Assembly: GCF_000963005.1 (NCBI RefSeq)
Contig: NZ_JZHZ01000007.1
Coordinates: 2,544,808 to 2,608,807 of the forward strand
Length of the DNA: 64,000 nt
Direction of reading: 5' to 3'
Source of the DNA: Xanthomonas sp. GPE 39
GTDB lineage: Bacteria; Pseudomonadota; Gammaproteobacteria; Xanthomonadales; Xanthomonadaceae
The notes beneath the pieces are model-generated. The model saw nothing but the letters and a program-made list of their open reading frames with translations, ran no database searches and was not told the origin of the DNA. Every line of letters begins with the position of its first letter. Within the stretch, counting starts at the first letter, position 1. A program made the translations under genes and the position numbers. Positions 39,462-48,319 of this stretch are shown one piece after another.

Positions 39462-40006
39462 CAGTTCAACCGCTGCCGGTGACGCGGAGCGAGGACGCAG
39501 TCGCTGTGCAGCAGCAGCACCGCCACCCGCACGAATTCCTCGATCTCGGCCAACGCCTCCTCGTCTTCGTCGCCACTGTCGATCTCCTCGCCACTGGTCT
39601 GCCCCAGTCGGGCCAAGTCCTGTAAGGCCTCAAGCCCTTCTTCGGACAGCGGCGGCTTGGCCCCTGCGGCAAGACCGAAACCACCAAGGAAGCTACGGCA
39701 CCACTCGAACAACGCATCGGCTCGCTCGGGCAACGGCGTCCCAGGCTCGGCCAGGACCAGGTCGAAACCGAAATCGCGGTCCTCCAACTGCGCTACGGTA
39801 GCCTGGCGCAGTTGGTCCAGGGCATCGCCGCGGCGTGGCGTGGCAATGTCGGCATCGGCCAATACCGCCGCTGGCCAGGCGGGCAGGTCGGCGCCGCCGC
39901 CAGCCAGCCAGCCGCACAGGGCACCGTGGAGCTCGGCTGCGGATGCGGCCAGGTCCAATTGTTGACTGGCATTGACGATAGCGGCGGCGGTGGGAAGTTC
40001 GGTCAT
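39461..40006 (-). CDS. ygfB: UPF0149 (YgfB) family protein
   Basis: 181 aa from the ATG at 40006. Typical blocks: AELHGALCGWLAGGG near residue 30, WCRSFLGGFGLAAGAK, and SGDEDEEALAEIEEFVRVAV close to the end. All-helical acidic cytosolic protein. In Pseudomonas a YgfB homologue represses an AlpA/amidase regulon; the function here is unknown. Operon with pepP. Confidence 0.88.
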   Translation of the reverse strand: MTELPTAAAIVNASQQLDLAASAAELHGALCGWLAGGGADLPAWPAAVLADADIATPRRGDALDQLRQATVAQLEDRDFGFDLVLAEPGTPLPERADALFEWCRSFLGGFGLAAGAKPPLSEEGLEALQDLARLGQTSGEEIDSGDEDEEALAEIEEFVRVAVLLLHSDCVLAPRHRQRLN

Positions 40007-40169
40007 GGATACAGGGTCTGTCGGGGGGCTTGCCACCGGCTCGGGAGGCCGGCAGCGGACTGAATGACGGACCAGTGTAACAATCCGCATACACCTTGCT
40101 GCTTGTGAAGGCTTCCGGCACATGCCTACACTCAGCAGTCCCTTTCCTTGATAGATATCACGTCCCGCC

Positions 40170-42389
40170 ATGCTGTTAGAGCACCTCACTGCGGGAATCG
40201 CAAGCCATCTCACCGCCGACTGGAGCTGGGACCGCCCAGTCATTGCCCTCTTCCTGGCCATCGGCGGGCTGACCTTGTCACTGTATGCACTGCTTTACCG
40301 GCGGCGTATGCGGCAAAAGCTACGGCGCTACGAAGAGCTGCAGCGACACGACCATTACCTGAAGTTGGCGCTATGGGCTTCGGGCGAGCACTTCTGGGAT
40401 TACGACCTGCAAAATCGCACGCTACGGCGGATGCGCGTGGACGATGCCAACCCGCAGATGCAGGAAATCGCTCTGGTGATCCACGAGGACGATCCGCTCA
40501 GGATCCATCCCGACGACATCGCCCAGGCCAAACATGCGCTCAGCGAACATCTTGAGGGGCTCACCGCGATCTATCTGGCCGAATACAGGGTGGACCTGAC
40601 CGGCGACGGCGTCTGGCAGTGGGCGCGGGTGCGTGGACGCGTGGTGGATTACGATGCGGCCGGCAATCCGCGCCGCCTCGCCGGCACCGCACGCGATATC
40701 ACCTCGCACCGTCAAGCCGACCTGGAACGGCGTATCGCCGCAGAAGTACTGCGCAGCATGAACGAGGCGGTGGCCGTGCTCGACGAGGAGCGGCGCTTTA
40801 TCTCGGTGAACCCGGCCTTCACCCGGATCACCGGCTACAGCGAGCGCGAGGTCCTGGGCCAGCCGATGACACTGATCGACCACGCGCCCAACGTCCCACC
40901 ACCGCCGATGCTCGATCAAGGGCTTCACTGGCGTGGCGATGCCTGGAAGCGACGCAAGGACGGCCACGAGATCCTGTGCCACATGCGCCGCAACACCGTG
41001 GTCGATGCAGACGGCCGACAGAGCTTCCAAGTGGTGGTACTGGAAGACATCACCGAACAAAAACGCGCCGAGCAGGAACTGCGCTACCTGGCCAACTACG
41101 ACACGTTGACCAGCCTGCCCAACCGCGCCCTGCTGTCAGAGCGGCTGGCCCGGGCGATCGTCCGGGCACGCCGTCAGGCCGGCACGGTTGCGGTGCTGTT
41201 CCTGGACCTGGACCGTTTCAAGGACATCAACGACTCACAGGGTCACTCCGTCGGCGATCAGGTCCTACGCGCAGTCGCCGAACGCCTGCAACAGGCGGTG
41301 GGACCGCAGCATACAGTCGCACGTCTGGCCGGCGACGAATTCACCGTGGTGGTGGAGGACATCATCAGCCAAGACGAGGCCGAAAGCGTCGCCGCGCGGG
41401 TGCTGGCGGCGTTCGAGCCGCCGCTGCGTCTGGACGATCGCCGCGAGGTGGCGGTTTCCACCTCCATCGGTATTTCGCTGTTCCCGCAACATGCGCTACT
41501 GCCCAGCGAACTGCTCAAGCACGCCGATACAGCCATGTACCAGGCCAAGGCGGCCGGACGCCGCAATGCCCAGGTGTACTCGGCCAGCATGGACGAGGCC
41601 ACCCGCCATCGCGCGACACTGGCCAGCACCTTGCGCAAGATTCCACTGGATCAGGAGTTGAAACTGGTCTATCAGCCGCGCTACTCGTTGCGCGAACAGC
41701 GCGTGGTGAGCGTGGAAGCGTTGCTGCGCTGGCACAGTGCCGATTTCGGGCCCGTCTCGCCGAGCCAGTTCATTCCCTTGGCCGAAGAGACCGGATTGAT
41801 CCTGCAAATCGGCGAATGGGTCCTGCGCCAAGCCTGCAGCGCGCTGCGTGACTGGCGCAAAATGGGCCTGACCGATCTGTGCATGTCGATCAACGTCTCG
41901 GCGATCCAGCTCGAACGCAGCAACCTGCCGGAATTGATGGCGCAGATCCTGGCCGACACCGGCGTACCGGCGGCCAATGTCGAACTGGAACTGACCGAGA
42001 GCGTGGTGATGTCGCAGGTCGGCAAGAGCGCGGAAATCCTGCGCGCCTGCCGGGAACTGGGCCTGACCCTGGCAATCGACGATTTCGGCACCGGCTACTC
42101 GTCGCTGGCCTATCTGAAGCGGCTGCCGATCAACACCCTGAAGATCGACCAGGCCTTCATCAGCGACCTGAGCATGGACCCGGACGATGCCTCCATCACC
42201 AGCACCATCATCGCAATGGGCCACTCGCTGGACCTGAAGGTCGTCGCCGAGGGCGTCGAACAGCCCAGCCAGCTCATGTTCCTACGCGAACATGGCTGCG
42301 ACGAAATCCAGGGCCACTTGGTCGCGCCCGCGCTAGAACCGGATGCCTGCCTCAAGCTGCTGCAACAACCGCTGCGGCTGCCCATCTGA
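40170..42389 (+). CDS. PAS-GGDEF-EAL membrane signalling protein
   Basis: 739 aa. One N-terminal membrane helix (about 23-43), two PAS-like domains (about 65-180, and about 190-305 with FTRITGYSEREVLGQPM), GGDEF (about 310-470) and EAL (about 490-735). The GGDEF signature reads RLAGDEFTV, so its first Gly is Ala, and no RxxD inhibitory site precedes it. The EAL domain keeps EALLRW, NVSAIQL, ELTES, DDFGTGYSSLAYL and KIDQAFI; the usual EGVET reads EGVEQ. It is likely a c-di-GMP phosphodiesterase, with the GGDEF part regulatory or weakly active. Upstream gap shared with divergent ygfB. Confidence 0.92.
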   Translation: MLLEHLTAGIASHLTADWSWDRPVIALFLAIGGLTLSLYALLYRRRMRQKLRRYEELQRHDHYLKLALWASGEHFWDYDLQNRTLRRMRVDDANPQMQEIALVIHEDDPLRIHPDDIAQAKHALSEHLEGLTAIYLAEYRVDLTGDGVWQWARVRGRVVDYDAAGNPRRLAGTARDITSHRQADLERRIAAEVLRSMNEAVAVLDEERRFISVNPAFTRITGYSEREVLGQPMTLIDHAPNVPPPPMLDQGLHWRGDAWKRRKDGHEILCHMRRNTVVDADGRQSFQVVVLEDITEQKRAEQELRYLANYDTLTSLPNRALLSERLARAIVRARRQAGTVAVLFLDLDRFKDINDSQGHSVGDQVLRAVAERLQQAVGPQHTVARLAGDEFTVVVEDIISQDEAESVAARVLAAFEPPLRLDDRREVAVSTSIGISLFPQHALLPSELLKHADTAMYQAKAAGRRNAQVYSASMDEATRHRATLASTLRKIPLDQELKLVYQPRYSLREQRVVSVEALLRWHSADFGPVSPSQFIPLAEETGLILQIGEWVLRQACSALRDWRKMGLTDLCMSINVSAIQLERSNLPELMAQILADTGVPAANVELELTESVVMSQVGKSAEILRACRELGLTLAIDDFGTGYSSLAYLKRLPINTLKIDQAFISDLSMDPDDASITSTIIAMGHSLDLKVVAEGVEQPSQLMFLREHGCDEIQGHLVAPALEPDACLKLLQQPLRLPI

Positions 42390-42438
42390 GCGGCAGCCAT
42401 CGCACCGCCGCGCGGCGTCTTGACCACCGCGCGAACGC

Positions 42439-42678
42439 ATGTCTATCGTGAGCGCCATGGACACACCCGATGTACTCGCCGAACTTCGCGCACTCGCCAT
42501 GCGCGTGGAAACACTGGTGGAGCGTTGCCAGCGCCTGACCGACGAAAACCGCAGCCTGCGCCAACAGCAGGAGCAATTGATCGGCGAGCGTTCGCAACTG
42601 CTGACCAAGAACGAGCAGGCGCGCTCGCGCGTGGAAGCCATGATCGCCCGACTGAAATCGCTGGAGCAGCACACGTGA
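42439..42678 (+). CDS. ZapB-like coiled-coil protein (TIGR02449 type)
   Basis: 79 aa from 42439, or 73 aa if the inner ATG at 42457 is used. Nearly one continuous coiled coil: LRALAMRVETLVERCQRLTD, ENRSLRQQQEQLIGERSQLL, then NEQARSRVEAMIARLKSLEQ. This small family is usually encoded directly before zapA and is thought to act in Z-ring assembly. Its TGA overlaps the zapA GTG (GTGA). Confidence 0.85.
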   Translation: MSIVSAMDTPDVLAELRALAMRVETLVERCQRLTDENRSLRQQQEQLIGERSQLLTKNEQARSRVEAMIARLKSLEQHT

Positions 42679-42968
42679 GCGAACCGGTCAGCATCCGTAT
42701 CCTCGACCGCGAATACACCGTTGGCGTCGAGGCCCAAGAGCGCGACAGCCTGCTCGCTGCCGCGCGTGTGCTCGAAGCGAAGATGCGCGAGATACGCGGC
42801 AGCAACCGCATGGCGGCAGTGGACCGCGTCGCCGTCCTCGCCGCGCTGAATTTGGCACATGAACTCCAGCAGCTGAGCGACGAAAACGCCCAGCGCGAAC
42901 ACGAAATGACCCGCACGCTTGCCGATCTCAACCGGCGCCTGGATAGTGTGACCGATACGACGCGTTGA
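42675..42968 (+). CDS. zapA: Cell division protein ZapA
   Basis: 97 aa, GTG start at 42675 overlapping the preceding stop. N-terminal PVSIRILDREYTVGVEAQE and the coiled-coil C-terminus (NLAHELQQLSDENAQREHEM) match ZapA, which bundles FtsZ filaments. Lies directly before 6S RNA, as in E. coli. Confidence 0.95.
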   Translation: MSEPVSIRILDREYTVGVEAQERDSLLAAARVLEAKMREIRGSNRMAAVDRVAVLAALNLAHELQQLSDENAQREHEMTRTLADLNRRLDSVTDTTR

Positions 42969-43049
42969 TTCGGCCATCGCGGCTCGATCATGAAGGTAAA
43001 TTGCAACGCACCGTGCGACAGACGGACGTGCCAAGCGCGGCGACAGCGT

Positions 43050-43055
43050 TATACT
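43050..43055 (+). promoter_or_regulatory. -10 box of the 6S RNA promoter
   Basis: TATACT six bases before the predicted 6S RNA start. No clear -35 hexamer 17 bp upstream. Confidence 0.6.
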
Positions 43056-43061
43056 AGCCCC

Positions 43062-43250
43062 GCGTTCTCTGCTGTGAACGACAGCGTGTGCAAACATTCG
43101 CCTTGTCCCTTAATGACGACCACGGGGTGGCGACGGAATCGGGAGTGCAGGTCCGCCTCGTAGCGGGAAGCCCGAAGGTTCCCCAGCCATCCCACTTGAA
43201 CCCCGGGTTCAAGGTCGTTTCGCACGCATCGTCACGGCGGAGAATGCAAT
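43062..43250 (+). ncRNA. ssrS: 6S RNA
   Basis: About 190 nt between zapA and the 5-formyl-THF cyclo-ligase gene, the conserved position of ssrS. The ends pair as in 6S RNA: CGTTCTCTGCTGTGAACGAC at the start with GTCACGGCGGAGAATGC at 43231-43247, and GCGTGTGC (43083-43090) with GCACGC (43222-43227). An internal hairpin TTGAACCCCGGGTTCAA lies at 43196-43212. 6S RNA mimics an open promoter and holds sigma-70 RNA polymerase in stationary phase. End positions are approximate. Confidence 0.85.
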
Positions 43251-43257
43251 TGTTCCA

Positions 43258-43285
43258 GGAACCGGCGCCGCAAGGCGCCGTTTCC
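43258..43285 (+). terminator. Terminator after 6S RNA
   Basis: GGAACCGGCGCC / GGCGCCGTTTCC stem with loop GCAA, followed by TTTTC. It begins a few bases after the mature 6S 3' end. Confidence 0.75.
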
Positions 43286-43549
43286 TTTTCTGCCGGTGCC
43301 GCGCGCCCCTACCATCGCCATCTCCAGCTCGGCACGCTCCGCATCACCGACAACGCGGCACCGCTGCGATCCCGATCTCATCTGCGGCCCGCACTGCGGC
43401 CAACCGCGCCACCGCTCCTGGCCGCCGACCGAACTGGCCGCCCTTGCTGCTGAGGCGACCAAGCACCTCACCTCAACCCAACTGCCACGCTCTAGGCAGC
43501 GTCCGCGCCGGCCAGGACAATAGGAGCGTCTTTCACTGACGGCCCAGCC

Positions 43550-44143
43550 ATGCCTGCCGACCCTCGCGAGCTCCTGCGTCAGCAACTGCGCGCGCGCCGC
43601 CGCGCGCTTCCCGCCGCGACGCGTCTCAGCGCCGCCGACGCACTGGCGCAACGCTTGCTCCAGCTACCGTTCGCACCGCAACACGGCTATGTCGCCGGCT
43701 ACTGGGCGATGGACGGCGAGATCGCCCTGCATCGCTGGCAACTGTCGCTGCCAGACACGGTGCAGTACTGCCTGCCAGTCCTGCACGGCACGACCCTGCG
43801 CTTTGCGCCGTGGCGTCCGGGGCAGCCACTGGTCGCCAACCGCTATGGCATTCCAGAACCCGATCTCGATGCGGCAGCGATGCTCGCCCCCGAACAGATG
43901 GCGCTGGTGGTGACGCCATTGGTGGGTTTCGACCACGCCGGCCACCGTCTGGGCATGGGAGGCGGCTGGTATGATCGCAGCTTCGCATTCCGCCAACAGC
44001 AACCCCATCCGCCATGGCTGGTCGGTGCCGCCTTCGACACCCAACAGGTCGCTGCATTACCGGTCGCCGCCTGGGACGTGACGCTAGACGCCGTCTGTAC
44101 TGAATCCCTCACTCTCACGACCGCGCCCACTTTGCCCGCATGA
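43550..44143 (+). CDS. ygfA: 5-formyltetrahydrofolate cyclo-ligase
   Basis: 197 aa. Basic N-terminus LLRQQLRARRRALPAATRLS, then RYGIPEPDLDAAAMLAPEQM and the nucleotide/folate loop RLGMGGGWYDRSFAF near residue 140. Converts 5-formyl-THF to 5,10-methenyl-THF with ATP. The 6S RNA-ygfA linkage is the same as in E. coli. Stop overlaps the next ATG by 4 bp. Confidence 0.94.
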   Translation: MPADPRELLRQQLRARRRALPAATRLSAADALAQRLLQLPFAPQHGYVAGYWAMDGEIALHRWQLSLPDTVQYCLPVLHGTTLRFAPWRPGQPLVANRYGIPEPDLDAAAMLAPEQMALVVTPLVGFDHAGHRLGMGGGWYDRSFAFRQQQPHPPWLVGAAFDTQQVAALPVAAWDVTLDAVCTESLTLTTAPTLPA

Positions 44144-44610
44144 CTGCACGCACCCGCTACTGGCTGATGAAATCCGAACCGGACGCCTTCTCGATTGACG
44201 ACCTGCAGCGGGTCGGGACCGAACCCTGGAACGGCGTGCGCAACTACCAGGCGCGCAATTTCATGCGCGATAGCATGAACGTTGGCGACGGCATCCTGTT
44301 TTACCACTCCAACTGCAAGGTGCCAGGCATCGTCGGCGTTGCCAGAGTGGCCAGCGATCCCTACCCAGACGCGACCCAGTTCGATCCTTCCTCCGACTAC
44401 CACGATCCCAAAGCCACACCGGAGCAGCCGCGCTGGTATCTGGTGGACGTGGCGTTCGAGCGCAAGCTCACGCGCACGATCACCCTGGAGGAGATCAAAT
44501 CGCACGCCGATGTGCTCGGCGATGGTTTCCCACTGGTCGCGCGCGGCAATCGCCTGTCGGTCTTCCCGGTCAGCGCCGCGCAGTGGGCCCTGCTGCTGTC
44601 GCTGGAGTAA
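44140..44610 (+). CDS. EVE-domain protein
   Basis: 156 aa. Starts RYWLMKSEPDAFSIDDLQ and contains GVRNYQARNFMRDSMNVGDG, FYHSNCKVPGIVGVARV and FPLVARGNRLSVFPVS, the EVE (PUA-like) fold related to thymocyte nuclear protein 1. EVE domains bind modified bases in nucleic acids. Translationally coupled to ygfA; a role here is not known. Confidence 0.92.
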   Translation: MTARTRYWLMKSEPDAFSIDDLQRVGTEPWNGVRNYQARNFMRDSMNVGDGILFYHSNCKVPGIVGVARVASDPYPDATQFDPSSDYHDPKATPEQPRWYLVDVAFERKLTRTITLEEIKSHADVLGDGFPLVARGNRLSVFPVSAAQWALLLSLE

Positions 44611-44672
44611 CCACCCGCACAGCACGTCCCCTGCCCCACGCCCCCCCCTAATCCCGCCCACGGAATCCCCCC

Positions 44673-45320
44673 ATGTCCGAAGCAAAACGCCTTGCCGCCG
44701 AGAAAGCCATCGAGTACGTCGAGGACGGCATGATCGTCGGTGTCGGCACCGGCTCCACCGTCGCTTACTTCATCGATGCGCTCGGCCGCATCGGCCACCG
44801 CCTCAAGGGCGCGGTCTCCAGCTCCGAACACAGCACCGCACGCCTGCGCCAGCACGGCATCGAGGTGCTGGAACTGAACCACACCGGCACCCTGTCGCTG
44901 TACGTGGATGGCGCCGACGAATGCGATCCGAACAAATGCCTGATTAAAGGCGGCGGCGCCGCACTGACCCGCGAAAAAATCATCGCCGAGGCGAGTGAGC
45001 GCTTTGTCTGTATCGTCGACCCCAGCAAGCAGGTGCAGACCCTGGGCGCATTCCCGCTGCCAATCGAAGTGATCCCGATGGCACGCAGCCTAGTTGCCCG
45101 TGAAATCCTCGCGCGCAGCGGCGGCCAGCCGGTCTGGCGCGATGGCGTGGTCACCGACAACGGCAACGTGATACTCGATGTGCATCACCTCTCGATCACC
45201 GACCCGCTCACGCTGGAGCGCGAGTTGAATCAAATCCCCGGTGTGGTCTGCGTCGGCCTGTTTGCGCGCCGCCGCGCCGATGTGGTGATCGTCGGCGGCG
45301 AGCCGCCACGGGTGTTTTGA
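44673..45320 (+). CDS. rpiA: Ribose-5-phosphate isomerase A
   Basis: 215 aa. Motifs: [36 protein letters not shown] and [20 protein letters not shown], with the active-site Glu in [12 protein letters not shown]. Interconverts ribose 5-phosphate and ribulose 5-phosphate in the pentose phosphate pathway. Starts 62 bp after the EVE gene. Confidence 0.97.
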   Translation: MSEAKRLAAEKAIEYVEDGMIVGVGTGSTVAYFIDALGRIGHRLKGAVSSSEHSTARLRQHGIEVLELNHTGTLSLYVDGADECDPNKCLIKGGGAALTREKIIAEASERFVCIVDPSKQVQTLGAFPLPIEVIPMARSLVAREILARSGGQPVWRDGVVTDNGNVILDVHHLSITDPLTLERELNQIPGVVCVGLFARRRADVVIVGGEPPRVF

Positions 45321-45451
45321 TTCGGGATTCGGCGATGTTTTCCGGTGCCGCATCGTGCTCGACCGATTCGGCCATCGGATCGTCTCCATCGGTGACCATC
45401 GCGATGTGGTTGTCGGCGCGGTTTACGCCGCGACGCTTTGCATGCCTTGCC

Positions 45452-45485
45452 GCTCGCGCATCGCGAGCAAGATCACTCCTACAGA
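45452..45485. repeat. REP-like palindromic sequence
   Basis: GCTCGCG-CAT-CGCGAGC (45452-45468) is a palindrome followed by AAGATCACTCCTACAG, which resembles the REP sequences common in Xanthomonas and Pseudomonas genomes. Only one copy was noticed in this window, so the family assignment is from memory. Confidence 0.5.
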
Positions 45486-45603
45486 AACAAAAGTGTCCGC
45501 AGCCGCAGCACAAGCGCCACGCAAGGAATTCCGTCAGAGGCTTGACTCCCCGCGCACGATGCAACAAGGTGCGCGCTCTCCTTCTCGCATTTATTGCAAC
45601 GCC

Positions 45604-46053
45604 ATGTCCCTGTCCCGAGCCCTTAGCGTTCTTTTCCTTGTTGCACTGAGCAGCTGTGCCAGCGCTGGCGATCACTGGGTGGAACTGGGCGGACACCGCT
45701 ATCAGGTCGAGTTGGCGCAGGACGACGCTACACGCGCACGCGGGCTGATGTTTCGTGACAAGTTGGAGGCCGACCACGGCATGCTGTTCATCCACGAACA
45801 CGAAGAACCCCAAGCCTACTGGATGAAAAACACCAAGATCCCGCTGGACATCCTCTACTTCGACACCCAGCGCAAGCTGGTGGCGCAGCAGCGCAATGTG
45901 CCACCGTGCTCGGCGGGTAACGGCTGCCCACCGTATCCGAGCAATGCGCCGGCGCGCTACGTGCTCGAACTGAACGCCGGTCAGGCCGAGCAACTCAAAT
46001 TGCAAAACGGTGCCGAACTGCACTTCGACCCGAGCATTCCGCAGGCCCATTGA
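45604..46053 (+). CDS. DUF192 family lipoprotein
   Basis: 149 aa from the ATG at 45604. Signal with lipobox LSSC (Cys about 18). The DUF192 body is clear: VELAQDDATRARGLMFRDKL, GMLFIHEHEEPQAYWMKNTK, IPLDILYFDTQRKL and ARYVLELNAGQAEQLKL. Members are exported proteins of unknown function. An extra Cys-containing loop PPCSAGNGCPPYPSNAP could be disulfide-bonded. Confidence 0.88.
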   Translation: MSLSRALSVLFLVALSSCASAGDHWVELGGHRYQVELAQDDATRARGLMFRDKLEADHGMLFIHEHEEPQAYWMKNTKIPLDILYFDTQRKLVAQQRNVPPCSAGNGCPPYPSNAPARYVLELNAGQAEQLKLQNGAELHFDPSIPQAH

Positions 46054-46148
46054 CTCCACAGCGGGCCGCCATCACGGCGCTGAATCCGACATCGCTGTCA
46101 GGAAATGCCGGACTTGATCGGGCCACGTTTTGCCGCCAGTCTTCGATC

Positions 46149-46994
46149 ATGGCCGACGCACTGACATTGCCAAGCTGGAACACCCTGTCCACCCTGGACG
46201 ACGATGCGCTGCCATTGCTGGCAACCGCACTGCTGATCGCACGCGACGAATATCCGGAACTGGATGCGGCCCACTACGACACGCTGGCGCAAAACCATGC
46301 CGACCATCTGCGGCACGAGGTCGCGCTGATCGAACCATGGCCGCTGAAAATGGCGGCGATCAATCGCCATCTGTTCGAAGAGCTTGGCTATAGCGGCAAT
46401 CACGACGAATACTACGACCCGCGCAACAGTTACATGAACCAGGTGTTCGAGCGCCGCCTGGGCAACCCGATCTCGCTGGCGCTGGTGCAGATGGAAGTGG
46501 CCCGGCGCCTGGGCATCCCGCTGGATGGCGTGTCCTTCCCTGGACATTTCCTGGTCCGCTTGCCGGTGGACGATGGTCTGCTGGTCATGGACCCGTTTAA
46601 CGGCGGCCGCCCACTGGCGGTGGAAGAACTCCGCGAACGCGTGCGACCACACCTGGGCGGGGAAAACCCGGACGACCGGGCGCTACTGCAGATACTGAAT
46701 CCGGCTCCGCACCGCGCGATCCTCACCCGGGTGCTGCGCAACCTTCACGGCGTCTATGCCGAACGCAAGGAATGGGACCGTGCCGCACGCAGCGCCGACC
46801 GGGTACTCAAGCTGATGCCCGACCAATCGGACGCCCTGCGTGATCGGGGCCTGGCCTATCTGCAACTGGACTATGTGCTCGGCGCCCGCCACGACCTGAG
46901 CCGCTATCTGCAGCTAAATCCGGAAGCGCACGACGCCTTGACGATCCGCGAATACCTGGTGGAACTCAGCGCACGCGCACAACGGATGCATTGA
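46149..46994 (+). CDS. SirB1 family transglutaminase-like/TPR protein
   Basis: 281 aa from the ATG at 46149; a TTG at 46050 would overlap the previous gene and is not favoured. N-terminal transglutaminase-like part: DEYYDPRNSYMNQVFERRLG, NPISLALVQMEVARRLGIPL, DGVSFPGHFLVRLP. The C-terminal TPR region has LHGVYAERKEWDRAARSADR. SirB1-type proteins are widespread; the nucleophilic Cys of transglutaminases appears replaced (NPISLA), so it is probably not catalytic. Confidence 0.88.
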   Translation: MADALTLPSWNTLSTLDDDALPLLATALLIARDEYPELDAAHYDTLAQNHADHLRHEVALIEPWPLKMAAINRHLFEELGYSGNHDEYYDPRNSYMNQVFERRLGNPISLALVQMEVARRLGIPLDGVSFPGHFLVRLPVDDGLLVMDPFNGGRPLAVEELRERVRPHLGGENPDDRALLQILNPAPHRAILTRVLRNLHGVYAERKEWDRAARSADRVLKLMPDQSDALRDRGLAYLQLDYVLGARHDLSRYLQLNPEAHDALTIREYLVELSARAQRMH

Positions 46995-47224
46995 GGCGCG
47001 ATGGATTGACCTACACCGCTGGGTCACTGCAATCGAGCCATGGCTTAAAAAGGGTTGCCCGGTCGAGAAATAGCTACCCAGCGCTGCAGGCATCCGGGCG
47101 CTGCGCGATTGCAGGGAAGGCAACAGTGACAGCCTAGCGAAGAGTGAAGCCGCGCAGCAAAAACCGCGCGAGCGACATCTCAACGAAGCCGCGCACCGGC
47201 GGAAAACATCCAATCCCCACCAAA

Positions 47225-47416
47225 TTACTCAATCGTCACCATCTCGAAATCGTCCTTGGTGACGCCGCAATCGGGGCAGGTCCAGGTGTCGGGCACATCT
47301 TCCCAGCGAGTCCCCGGCGCGATGCCTTCCTCCGGCAAACCGTCGGCTTCGTTGTAAATGAAGCCGCAGACGACGCACATCCAGGCGCGGTAGATGGTGG
47401 TAGTGGTATCGCTCAT
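47225..47416 (-). CDS. Rubredoxin
   Basis: 63 aa. Two CxxC knuckles: [15 protein letters not shown] and [17 protein letters not shown], which bind one Fe(Cys)4. Contains the usual [12 protein letters not shown] between them. Electron carrier; the partner oxidoreductase is not in this window. Divergent from thiE with only 77 bp between start codons. Confidence 0.95.
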   Translation of the reverse strand: MSDTTTTIYRAWMCVVCGFIYNEADGLPEEGIAPGTRWEDVPDTWTCPDCGVTKDDFEMVTIE

Positions 47417-47493
47417 TGGATAATCGCAGGTCTACGGCAGGGGAAAGCGCCATTGTCCCATCGCCGCCGACGTATCGAAAGGCTTGCACCTGC

Positions 47494-48117
47494 ATGAGCA
47501 CATCCACCACGCCTCGCGGCGTGTACCTCATTACCCCGGACGAGACCGATGGCACACGCCTGCTGGAACGGGTGGCACCATTGCTGGAACAGGGCGTGAC
47601 CTGGCTGCAATACCGCAACAAGCGCGCCGATGCGGCGCAGCGTCTGGCCCAGGCCAGCGCGTTACAGGCCATGTGCCTGCGGGCCGGGGTGCCATTGATC
47701 ATCAACGACGAGGTGATGCTGGCACAGACAGTCGGCGCCGCTGGCGTGCATCTGGGCGAGGACGACGGCGACCTGGGACGCGCCCGCGCCATGCTCGGAC
47801 CACACGCGCTGATCGGCGCGTCTTGCTACGACGACCTACAGCGCGCCCACGCCGCCGCCGCAGCAGGCGCCAGCTATGTCGCGTTCGGCGCGTTCTTTCC
47901 CAGCCGCAGCAAGGTCGCCACACGCCGCGCCGATCCTGGCCTGCTGCGCGACGCCGCATCGCTGCGACTGCCACGCGTGGCGATCGGCGGCCTGACCCCC
48001 CACAACGCCCGGCCCATCGTCGACGCCGGCGCCGATCTGCTGGCGGTCATCAGTGGCGTGTTCGATGCCGCCGATCCGCAGGCCGCACTGGCGGCCTATC
48101 GCGCCTGTTTCGCCTGA
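47494..48117 (+). CDS. thiE: Thiamine-phosphate synthase
   Basis: 207 aa from the ATG at 47494. Motifs: [66 protein letters not shown] and [20 protein letters not shown]. Couples HMP-PP and thiazole phosphate to thiamine phosphate. Another thiamine gene, thiC, is at the right end of the window. Confidence 0.95.
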   Translation: MSTSTTPRGVYLITPDETDGTRLLERVAPLLEQGVTWLQYRNKRADAAQRLAQASALQAMCLRAGVPLIINDEVMLAQTVGAAGVHLGEDDGDLGRARAMLGPHALIGASCYDDLQRAHAAAAAGASYVAFGAFFPSRSKVATRRADPGLLRDAASLRLPRVAIGGLTPHNARPIVDAGADLLAVISGVFDAADPQAALAAYRACFA

Positions 48118-48319
48118 TGCGCTGGCGGGGCCGGCATGGTGTCTACGCGCAGGCTCCATGCCCCGACTCACCCCCGATATCCACGCCACGTCCGCCGCCT
48201 ACATGGCATGAGAACAGCACGTCCGCCACCAATGCGCATGGCGACTCACCACCACAGCCGCGACAATCACCGCACATGCGCCATGCGCACGCCCGCTCAG
48301 CCCGCCGAGGATGTCCCCC

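Noticed and set aside
43296-43523. 75-codon frame after 6S RNA
   Set aside because: No ribosome site and Arg/Pro/Thr-rich shadow composition; more likely untranslated leader of ygfA.
46050-46148. N-terminal extension of the SirB1-like protein
   Set aside because: Would start at TTG overlapping the previous gene; the family similarity begins after the ATG at 46149.
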